Source: Spirogloea muscicola
Taxonomy: Eukaryota; Streptophyta; Zygnematophyceae; Spirogloeales; Spirogloeaceae
Length of the DNA: 21,862 bases
Direction of reading: 5' to 3'
Assembly: GCA_009602725.1 (NCBI GenBank)
Contig: WELB01000008.1
Location: 947,300 to 969,161 of the forward strand
Translations under genes and position numbers: made by a program
Part shown: piece by piece, positions 9,701 to 17,055 of the stretch
Position numbering within the stretch: position 1 is the stretch's first letter
How the letters are laid out: every line of letters starts with the position of its first letter
The notes under the pieces: generated by a model
The model's database searches: none
What the model was told of the DNA's origin: nothing
The model's input: only the letters and a program-made list of their open reading frames with translations

Positions 9701-10625
9701 CTGTCAGACCAGAACAATCAAAATCAGTCTCAGAGTAGTTCCTCCTAATGAGAGATGTGTCAGTGACTATCCCGCTGCAAGCTGAGATACCACTATACTT
9801 CTTTCCCTTCAAAAGAGGTAACGTAGCCTTCCGAGTTCCTGATTGACGCCAACCTGGTCTATACCATGCCATTTCTGCATAATAATCGATTCCGAATCCT
9901 AACGGAATCAGAATCTCAGTTCCCAGCAAAACATCGTATGTAGTGGCCCTTGTAATCAGACACCCTGCAGTAAACGAAGTGCATGCATCTGGGTCATTAC
10001 TACGCAGCATAATACGCAGTGGTTTCCTGGTGACACCAACAATAGAGTCTGCACCTCCAGTCGCTGTCCTGATCTTCATGGTACTAGTCTGCACATCATC
10101 CTTCCTCAGGCGGAGTTTGGTCGCGAACTGCTGACTGATTAGGATAGGCTGTGCACCTGTATCGAGTAGTACCAGTGAAGGAGTTGCAGTATGGGTCCCA
10201 CTGGCCAACTTCACAATATTCGCTGTATTGTCGAGCATTGCCACCGCCGCGATGGCCTTGGTACGCTCTGTTGGGCATCTGCAAGGTTTGGTAGAATCGG
10301 AATCCGATAAAATCAGAGAAGAAGTTGCCGACATGGCAGATGAATGCTGTGCCATCTGTGACACAACAGCATTATCGACTTCTGGCCTTGTCCAAATCAG
10401 ATCATGCAGAGTGTCCATAGGCACACCAATGTCTCGCATACTCAAAACAGGTGCCTCAAGCATTTTGGTAAGCAGTACATCGGTAGACACTGAAGACTTC
10501 ACAGGCATGTCTGCATCAGTAGCAACCTTCGGAGTAGCGCTACGAGCAGGTACCATAATATCCACAAGTCTTTCTCGGCTCTGTAAAATGTGTGCAAGCA
10601 ACGAGATATTCAACCATGTACTCAA
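9660..10625 (-). CDS. Retropepsin-like aspartic protease ORF (- copy) of a retroelement
   Basis: An uninterrupted frame of 321 codons. It has an N-terminal helix-like segment (STWLNISLLAHIL), a linker, the catalytic LLDTGAQP (DTG codons at 10163-10155) and the conserved YDVLLGTEIL block near 9935. This is a complete retropepsin fold signature; such proteases cleave the gag-pol polyprotein. The last ~25 residues run into the antisense of the plus arm and are probably not native. The ATG at 10625 may be internal to a longer gag-pro frame, since similar sequence continues upstream into IR2. No pol domains follow, so the element is non-autonomous. The arms resemble each other too closely for an old duplication. 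Confidence 0.7.
   Translation of the reverse strand: MSTWLNISLLAHILQSRERLVDIMVPARSATPKVATDADMPVKSSVSTDVLLTKMLEAPVLSMRDIGVPMDTLHDLIWTRPEVDNAVVSQMAQHSSAMSATSSLILSDSDSTKPCRCPTERTKAIAAVAMLDNTANIVKLASGTHTATPSLVLLDTGAQPILISQQFATKLRLRKDDVQTSTMKIRTATGGADSIVGVTRKPLRIMLRSNDPDACTSFTAGCLITRATTYDVLLGTEILIPLGFGIDYYAEMAWYRPGWRQSGTRKATLPLLKGKKYSGISACSGIVTDTSLIRRNYSETDFDCSGLTETKCMHLGHHYAA
9701..9971 (-). repeat. IR1 spacer: native C-terminus of the minus-strand protease
   Basis: A 271-bp single-copy spacer between the IR1 arms. On the minus strand it continues the protease frame with ATTYDVLLGTEILIPLGFG, the typical C-terminal retropepsin segment after the flap. So the minus copy retains ancestral order, and the plus arm is the secondary, truncated copy. 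Confidence 0.75.
9972..10562 (-). repeat. Inverted repeat IR1, right arm
   Basis: Reverse complement of 9110-9700, with a few changes such as Asn/Asp, Arg/Trp and a small cluster near 10008-10015. It lies 20 bp from the left arm of a second, independent inverted repeat (IR2). Confidence 0.9.
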
Positions 10626-11039
10626 TGCAGGTCCTGAGGATAATTGTTGAGTACGAAGAGAGCGGATCCGTTTGGCAGTAACTTGGTTTCCGGAACAGAT
10701 AGATAGTGCCTTGAGCCAGAACGGGGGCCTAGCCCAGCCTATCTACTTCGTAACGGGGGCCAAGCCCAGTCCTATCTCTACTTCGAACAGGCTCCAAGCC
10801 TTGATGTAGAAGAACCGTGTATCCAAGCGAAGATGCAGTATGCACTCTTGCAAGGAATGGAAAGTGTTGAATCTATGCAACACCTCAGAGCAACGCAAGG
10901 TTATGCTTGTCAGCTACCCTCAACAACACGCAAGGTCACAATGCTTGTGACTCACCACGTGTGTCCAGTCTTACGCGCCGGTGGCGGAAGCTCCTCGGAG
11001 GTAAGGCTCTCTAGCGGCTATTACGCGGACGCCTATGCC
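10583..11039. repeat. Inverted repeat IR2, left arm
   Basis: About 457 bp, matching the reverse complement of 11185-11634. The arm ends with GCGGACGCCTATGCC at the inner edge. It has a 7-bp insertion near 10834 absent from the other arm, plus scattered substitutions, so the arms have diverged slightly. Both strands are partly open (for example LLQGMESVESMQHL and VTMLVTHHVCPVL), probably retroelement gag-proximal sequence; no domain recognised. Confidence 0.88.
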
Positions 11040-11184
11040 TCTCCCTCTGGCTTTTGCCGCTGTCGCCGCCGCTGCTGCCGCCGCTGCCGCCACGGTCGTC
11101 GCTGCTGCTGCCATTGCCGTCGCCATCGTCGCTGTAACAAGCACGAGCGTAGCACGCGCGTTCAGTGTCACGCCAAGAGGGCGT
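11040..11184. repeat. IR2 spacer: GCC/GCT/CGC trinucleotide-rich segment
   Basis: A 145-bp centre of the palindrome, rich in GCC, GCT, CGC and GTC triplets, with a unique segment AACAAGCACGAGCGTAGCAC. Depending on frame it codes for poly-Ala, Arg/Cys-rich, or Ser/Gly/Asp-rich peptide. Open frames cross it in both directions, 10833-11213 (+) and 11400-11011 (-), and end in the same short peptide because they start in mirrored arms. I see no gene function. Confidence 0.6.
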
Positions 11185-11634
11185 GGCATAGGCGTCCGCG
11201 TAATAGCCGCTAGAGAGCCTTGCCTCCGAGGAGCTTCCGCCACCGGCGCGTAAGACTGGACACACGTGGTGAGTCACAAGCATTGTGACCTTGCGTGTTG
11301 TTGAGGGTAGCTGACAAGCATAACCTTGCGTTGCACTGAGGTGTTGCATAGATTCAACACTTTCCATTCCTTGCAAGAGTGCATCTTCGCTTGGATACAC
11401 GGTTCTTCTACATCAAGGCTTGGAGCCTGTTCGAAGTAGAGATAGGACTGGGCTTGGACCCCGTTACGAAGTGGATAGGCTGGGCTAGGCCCCCGTTCTG
11501 GCTCAAGGCACTATCTATCTGTTCCGGAAACCAAGTTACTACCAAACGGATCCGCTCTCTTCGTACTCAACAATTATCCTCAGGACCTGCATTGAGTACA
11601 TGGTTGAATATCTCGTTGCTTGCACACATTTTAC
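11185..11634. repeat. Inverted repeat IR2, right arm
   Basis: About 450 bp, reverse complement of the left arm. A plus-strand frame 11379-11678 runs through it and beyond, sharing STWLNISLLAHIL with the start of the minus-strand protease ORF. After TTTTAC the sequences part: PELKDIASC here, QSRERLVDI on the minus copy. The divergence point marks the outer edge of IR2. Confidence 0.88.
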
Positions 11635-11918
11635 CTGAACTGAAAGACATCGCCAGCTGTGCTCTGACTCTCAGATAAATGCGACTGCCATACCTTATGA
11701 GCTGTTCTATATGTTATTTTCTCAACATACATCATCGAAAGATCGCCAAGTCTACTTCTACACTTGACCCTGCTGATCACCTACGGAATGCCTGTCGACT
11801 ACTTCTGTGCTAATTCAAGTGATCGACGTCGTATGGCAGCCGACATCATATGGCACGACAACTCCTCCCTTCTCAACGTGCTGCAGGCGACTCCTTGCTG
11901 GTGGCGATACGTTTTACG
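11635..11918. other. Unassigned stretch between IR2 and IR3
   Basis: No recognisable gene. The plus frame from IR2 stops at 11678. The rest has only short frames on both strands and no clear repeat match elsewhere in the window. It is probably flanking DNA or retroelement remnant. Confidence 0.35.
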
Positions 11919-12131
11919 ATGACGGAGGGGCCTGAAGATGCTGTGTCTTGTGAAGAGGCATCGTGTATTAGAAAGAAATGTAGGCCAAATGGCCAGGTAC
12001 AAAGGCAAGCACATCTAAAAATCTACATAACCTACAGCAGATTGACCCGCTCAATAACCACGGGTCAAAACATAAAGGTCACTACTCGATGCATGAATAC
12101 TAGATGCCAGGAACGGAGCCCTTCTGCCACC
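11919..12131 (-). repeat. Inverted repeat IR3, left arm (inverted REL tail)
   Basis: 11960-12131 is a perfect 172-bp reverse complement of 12982-13153. Weaker homology continues outward to about 11919, where ATGACGGAGGGG matches the complement of about 13200-13211. The arm carries the last ~27 codons and the 3' tail of a REL element in the opposite orientation, so it is a 5'-truncated minus-oriented insertion or foldback copy next to the plus copy. Confidence 0.92.
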
Positions 12132-12165
12132 ATCCAGAGGGGCACAATCCAGACTGGTTACGGCA

Positions 12166-13062
12166 GTGGAAGACGAATGCCGCAGAAGGTTGAGGAGGCT
12201 GCCAGAGATTCAGAACAATCCGAGGAGCTTGGCAAGACTCACTTCTCTGGCCACACCTGGTGCCACTGACTGGATCACCTCTCCCCCCGTCGCCAACGCC
12301 TTCAGCATCAGCTCCGAGGCCTTTCGGACATCGCTTCAACTCTTCCTCGGCCTCCCACCTAATTGCCTGATTGGGGTGCGCCAGTGCGAGTGCGGCTTCC
12401 GTGCAGAGGGTGCTGTGCTCGCCACTCACATGCTGAGATGCCCCACTGGACCAGAAGTGGTGGGCATTCACAACCTCCTTCGCGATGCCCTGGCGGGCTT
12501 GATGCGCGACGCCGGCTACCGTGCGGTCGTGGAAGTCAACAATATCATGCCTATCACCACGGACGCCCAGGGACGTCATCATCGCCGCACACTTGACATT
12601 GTGGGCGTGCAACCTGGTGGAGGACCACGGGCCCTGGTCGACGTTGTTGTTACGGAGGCATATAAAGGCCCAGCATCAACACACATTGCTGGGCACGCAG
12701 TGGGCGGAGCAGAGCAAAGAAAACTGCGGCATTACTCCGATTACCCCCAATGCGATCAACTCCTGCCAGCTGCAATCGACATCTTTGGCTGTCTGGGTCC
12801 TCGCTTCCACACTCTGCTTCAAAACATTGCCAATCTAGGCTACACTCGACGCGCAGATGTGTTTCCGGCTGAGATGGGCTTGCCAGCTGCATATCTGTCG
12901 CTCTTGCGACGTCGAGTTTCGGCCTGTTTGCAGCGTGCTCAGGCTAGTGCCTTGCACCAGAAAGCTGGGCGAGCTCTAGTAGGTGGCAGAAGGGCTCCGT
13001 TCCTGGCATCTAGTATTCATGCATCGAGTAGTGACCTTTATGTTTTGACCCGTGGTTATTGA
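12166..13062 (+). CDS. Retroelement C-terminal zinc-knuckle + REL endonuclease ORF, copy C (open frame)
   Basis: 298 codons without a stop. The order is LRRLPEIQNNPRS, ATPGATDWITS and EAFRTSLQLFLGLPP, then a CCHC-type knuckle (CECGF, then H and C in THMLRC), IHNLLRDALAGLMRDAGYR, and a PD-(D/E)XK-like core in which LD in RRTLDIV is followed 14 residues later by D of ALVDVVVT. RKLRHY and LLPAAIDIFGCLGPRFHTLL follow. The C-x-C, H, C then (P)D-x12-14-D order is known from site-specific non-LTR retrotransposons of the R2/NeSL type; assignment here is by motif only. The family role is DNA nicking for target-primed reverse transcription. The ATG at 12166 is probably not a native start: no reverse transcriptase lies upstream, where the sequence instead changes to the inverted IR3 arm. 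Frame, knuckle and acidic residues are all retained, unlike copies A and B. Confidence 0.72.
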   Translation: MEDECRRRLRRLPEIQNNPRSLARLTSLATPGATDWITSPPVANAFSISSEAFRTSLQLFLGLPPNCLIGVRQCECGFRAEGAVLATHMLRCPTGPEVVGIHNLLRDALAGLMRDAGYRAVVEVNNIMPITTDAQGRHHRRTLDIVGVQPGGGPRALVDVVVTEAYKGPASTHIAGHAVGGAEQRKLRHYSDYPQCDQLLPAAIDIFGCLGPRFHTLLQNIANLGYTRRADVFPAEMGLPAAYLSLLRRRVSACLQRAQASALHQKAGRALVGGRRAPFLASSIHASSSDLYVLTRGY

Positions 13063-13212
13063 GCGGGTCAATCTGCTGTAGGTTATGTAGATTTTTAGAT
13101 GTGCTTGCCTTTGTACCTGGCCATTTGGCCTACATTTCTTTCTAATACACGATCTCTTCTCCTTCTGCCACCTACTAGAGCCTAGCTTGTGGCTATAAGC
13201 CCCTCCGTCATT
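12982..13212 (+). repeat. Inverted repeat IR3, right arm, and 3' tail of REL copy C
   Basis: 12982-13153 is identical, in reverse complement, to 11960-12131. It covers the last 27 codons of copy C and its tail. The tail from 13063 shares GCGGGTCAATCTGCTGTA, GTGCTTGCCTTTGT and CCATTTGGCCT with the tail of copy B. No poly(A) tract is evident. Confidence 0.9.
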
Positions 13213-13830
13213 TGGCCCCTTCGAACCTTTGTCAATTCTTTTCGGGCTGGCTTCTCACAGACCTTTGCCCCTTCGGGAGAGCCAATTCTCTTTTACCCCC
13301 TGGCCACGAACATCCACGGGTGTAGTACGGGAAAAAGGCAAGCGCGGCCACATTAACTGGTGGTTGGGAGGGGGCCGGTGGTCCTCACTTTCGCTGCTGG
13401 CCTCTCCAGCTGACCAGCCGCGCCGCGAACGGAGTGTAGTACTTACTGGGGGCTCGGTGCCTTCCGGTCTTTGTGTCCTGCTACCGCATGCGGCTATCTA
13501 TGTCCCTACAGCGGTCCCAAGCGCTTGCTTTGCACCGCCGAGCCAGTCGCGCCCTTTGCAGCAGCCTCTGGCTTGCGCAGCGGGGTTGCTCTTCCTCCCC
13601 TCAGCTCATCTGACTTCCCACTGCTGACACGGGGGTACTAAGAGCGCCCTGTCTGCCTAGGCTGTGGCTCCGACAGGAACACTTTCTGCATGCACCTGGC
13701 TGGCTTTTACAGCCGCTCTTTTTTATATCAGCAGCCGCATGCTCTGCTCTTTGGATGCTCTGGCGGACTTGATGCGCGACGCCAGCTACCGCGCCACTGT
13801 AGAAGTCAACAAACGACCCAGAGGCGTTGT
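13213..13830 (+). pseudogene. Scrambled fragments of further REL elements (D)
   Basis: Two separate pieces related to the REL module lie here. About 13478-13585 reads RMRLSMSLQRSQALALHRRA, resembling the C-terminal RRRVSACLQRAQASALHQKA block of copy C. About 13745-13812 reads ALADLMRDASYRATVEVN, resembling ALAGLMRDAGYRAVVEVN. Their order is reversed relative to the intact copy, so they come from different insertions or a rearrangement. GGCTGGCTTCTC near 13247 also occurs in the inverted tail near 6580. All frames are broken. Confidence 0.6.
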
Positions 13831-14357
13831 CCCGCATCCCTGGGTCCCGCGTCCTTGCTCTTCAGTGAAAGTGGCGCTATCACAGCTGTGTGCCAGCGCA
13901 AATTCCTGCTCCGCCAGTAAACGACCCGCCCTACAGTGGCTGACCCGGGGTTGCTTAGCCTCGGCAGGGGCTGACATCTCGCTTTGTGATGTTTACTGCT
14001 CCACACGCTGTCCGTCCTCATTCAATGGACTGGCCTCTACTACGCACCATCAGTGCTTCCCTGCCCAATCTGGCCAGCTGGGTAGTCCTCAGAAAGTGCT
14101 CGCCGACAGAGAAGAGGAGCTGGGCTGGCGCTTCTGCAGCCGAATGCCCCCTTCGGTAGCCCCCTTCTTGTAAGCGCGAGCCTTGACTTTCCATTGTGTT
14201 CCTGGATTGGCCACAATTGGTGCTACCACTATTCCCACCCCTCTCTTGCACACCCGTGGCCCCCATGCTCGCTGCTCCACTGAGTTGACCCACACAGACG
14301 GAGCTGAGGCCCAGCTATGTCAAAACAGTCAGATGAGGGAAGCAAGATTCAGTGTCC
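13831..14357. other. Unassigned stretch downstream of the retroelement island
   Basis: No gene recognised. Overlapping short frames exist on both strands but none has a domain, conserved block or codon bias I can identify. Probably repeat-derived or intergenic DNA. Confidence 0.35.
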
Positions 14358-14390
14358 AGAAGCAAGATCCACACACTAGATCTTGCTTCT
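14358..14390. repeat. Perfect 12-bp stem hairpin
   Basis: AGAAGCAAGATC (14358-14369) and GATCTTGCTTCT (14379-14390) are exact complements around a 9-nt loop, CACACACTA. A third copy of the core GAAGCAAGAT lies about 20 bp upstream as a direct repeat. Possible transcript 3'-end structure or small foldback element; role unknown. Confidence 0.75.
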
Positions 14391-14830
14391 GACGAGGGCC
14401 GCTCAAGTCAGGTGATCATATTACCTAGATATAAGAATGGTGAATGTGAATAGCTTCCGCATGCCCTGCTGTCTTGCCGCGTCGTCCTTTTCTATTCCTG
14501 CAAAGCTTGGCTTATCACTGCTAATACTCTTCCAAGAACATTGTGGCAAGTGTAGACGCAAGGAGGACCAAGCAATTAGCTTAAACCCGACATTCACACA
14601 CGCTGCGCCCTTCACACCCAACCAAATTCCTCCCAAACCCCTTTCTTCTCCACTCCTCAAAGGCGACCCATCACCGTAGCATTGCGTTTACTACCTCAGA
14701 TGCTGACTTGTGGCATTGAAGCCAATCGTAAGTGGTGCCAACCAATAAAAGAATCTGGGGAGGAAGAGGGGGGGGGGGGGGGGGGGGCAGAAGGGGGTGG
14801 GGGGGCAGAAGGGACAAGTACTGTCTAATA
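14391..14830. other. Downstream region of the GYF gene with a G homopolymer
   Basis: No gene recognised. 14768-14787 is 20 consecutive G, followed by CAGAAGGGGGTGGGGGGGCAGAAG, a partial duplication around further G runs. On the minus strand this is a C-rich tract 44-63 nt beyond the stop of the GYF gene, hence in its 3' UTR. The homopolymer length is likely unstable and prone to sequencing error. Confidence 0.6.
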
Positions 14831-17023
14831 TCATAAATCCTCTACACGTTGGATTTCGCCCTTCATGATTCGGTTGCTGGACACTGAGAAGCCAAGCAAA
14901 GAGGGATCCACCACTTTCTTTCCCTTCTTGCTTTTCTTCTTGGCCACCTCCGCGAGTTCGGCGGCAACCTGCTGCCTAGCTGCGCTGGCAACGGCAGCTA
15001 ATGGTGCCATGGGTGCTGGTGCAGAGCTGGGTGTTGTGGCAGGTCTAAGCACCCCCGTCCCACCGCTACTGAACTTGGAGTCACTTATAAGAGCCTCAGA
15101 GATCACGGGGAAAGCAACACGAATAGCTGCTGGCGATAAGTGTTGCCGGCGAGTCAGAAACTCGCCCTTAAATGCCACAACAGATGGAGTTGCTCCCAAA
15201 TACTGCTCAATGTAGCCACCCACTTCACTTGCCGAGGGCAAGGAGACACAAAACTCCAGCAGCGTCAAGTCTGCAAGTCCACTTGGGTTCAGTCCATAGA
15301 TGTAGCAACACTTCTTAACAACCAAGGAGGGGGCATTGTAGCTATGCTTATAGTCTGTTCGATGAGAAAGCAATAGCAGTCAATGCAGAGGATGCACTCA
15401 CCTTCTCGTCCCGTCAGTTCCATGACCTGGACTGCGCACCATTGCCGAAATTCCCGGCCCCTGATCATGTCCGCTGCGTCGACAGCATCCACCTTTGCAG
15501 GTGCTGTAGATACATCTGGAAGCAGGCACACGAATTCATTGTCACACTGAAAATTCGTGTCATGCTTAGACGCTCTTGGACCAATATATGGAGCATCCAA
15601 GGGGAACATACCTTTCCCTTGAGGTAGCTTCTTGGGCTTTGCCATGGTCCTACTGACTGGTGCCATCGCTGCCAAGGATGGAAACTCGACGGCACTGTCT
15701 TGAGGGGCCGCTGGTGCCCGCAGGAGAGAAGCCGCCGGCACAGCCCCGGGTGTCGCCAATGATGGCCGAGCTCCCGCAGCAACTGCCGCTGGGGCTCGTT
15801 GGATTTCCGCTCTGCATCTCAGAGACAGCAGAGTTGGAAGAGAACACACAAAAAGGCCGCACCACGTTGCCAACTACTTGTGCTGTTACATACACCAACA
15901 AGTGCTTCCTCACAGTGCATGGGGCATCGGGCAATACCACAGTGCAAGCACTACCTGCGGGCTGGTGCCACAGGCTGAGGGTTCTTCACGTTGCCAACTT
16001 GGAGGGTCACATCGTGCCCGTAGTCCCAGAAGAGGTCGTCATCATCTCCAATGGATGGGACGGAGGCAGCAGGTGCTGCTGGAGGTGCCCTTGGTGCTGA
16101 TCCCTGACCCAAATTCAAAGCACCTCCGGAATGCAATGGCGTGGCGGCAGAAGATGGAGACCGCTGCTGCAGCCATGAGCCACTGGTCACTGCAGTCTTG
16201 GGGTTCATTGCAGCAGCTTGGGCCTGCTGAAGGGCCAGGGCGCGAGCCTGCTCCGCAGCAAGCCGGAGCTCTGCCTCCTGAATCTCTTTCAAGGACAGGC
16301 TGTGTGGCGACACCACTTGCTTTGCCGCCCACGCAGCCGGCGGTTGAGCGTCTGGTTGAGCGCTGTCCCGCTGCTGAGGCTGCAGGTAATCAGCCAGTGA
16401 TGGTCCAGGCGGCAAAGGCATGTTTAGCAGCTGCTGCTGATCACTAGCTGTGCGTTTAGGAGTGCTCTTGGGTGGCGCAGGCGAGGAGCCTGGCTCAGGC
16501 ATAGCAGCTTGCGCAGCCACTGTTGTCGCTGGCCCGCCAGAGCTAGCCCTGGCCTTGGCGGCGCGCTTCTTACTCTTGCGGCTCTCACGGGGCTCCACGA
16601 ATTCTGCCTGGCTGCTGTCCTCCTTCTCAGCAATGGCAGCCTCACTCTGGGCGGCTGCCAGGATCTGGGCAGCTAGAGCATGACCCTGGCCCCTCTTGCC
16701 CACAGCAACGGGTGGCGCCAGCTCCATCTTCACCTGGTCCCAGCGCGGGGACGTGGCAGCGGCGGTGGGCCTGGAAGCCCGCTCCTCCTCTTCCAGCTGG
16801 ATCTCCCTCAATGACTGTGGTGCAGTAGCTGAGCTGGCCCAGGGCCTCCCTGGCGCAGGCGCAGATGACGACACGTGAGCAGCAGCAACAGCCGCCTGGG
16901 CTGCACGAGCTGCCTCCTCCCCCTGTATCTCCTTCAGAGACTGCGCTGGCCTGGCTACAGCAGCCTCAGCCGCAGTCGCCCAGGCTGGTGATGGTGGCTG
17001 CGCTGCTTCTTGCTTTTGCCATG

Positions 17024-17055
<32 letters not shown>

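Larger units (their letters stand above)
8506..9748 (+). pseudogene. Retroelement gag-protease fragment (+ copy), frameshifted
   Basis: The first frame (to 8904) is basic and then heptad-like (FDQMARQIADLTNQLALAKQ), as in a gag coiled segment, ending acidic (EADDYPEDEE). The second frame (8939-9748) has a retropepsin active site, LVLLDTGAQP, with the DTG codons at 9509-9517. The frames are separated by a 10-bp tandem duplication, TATAATCCTC at 8890-8899 and 8900-8909, a +1 shift. After CTSF at 9700 the normal protease C-terminus is replaced by a Gln/Asn/Ser-rich tail and a stop, at the inner edge of inverted repeat IR1. No reverse transcriptase, RNase H or integrase follows, so this is a defective fragment of an LTR-type or related element. 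Confidence 0.75.

Noticed and set aside
10833-11400. Two mirrored ORFs across the IR2 palindrome as real genes
   Set aside because: Their matching ends are a consequence of the inverted symmetry and their centres are triplet-repeat translations in different frames.
8161-13212. A complete LTR retrotransposon
   Set aside because: I could not find paired direct terminal repeats, a primer-binding site, a reverse transcriptase YxDD motif, RNase H or integrase; only gag-like and protease parts are visible.
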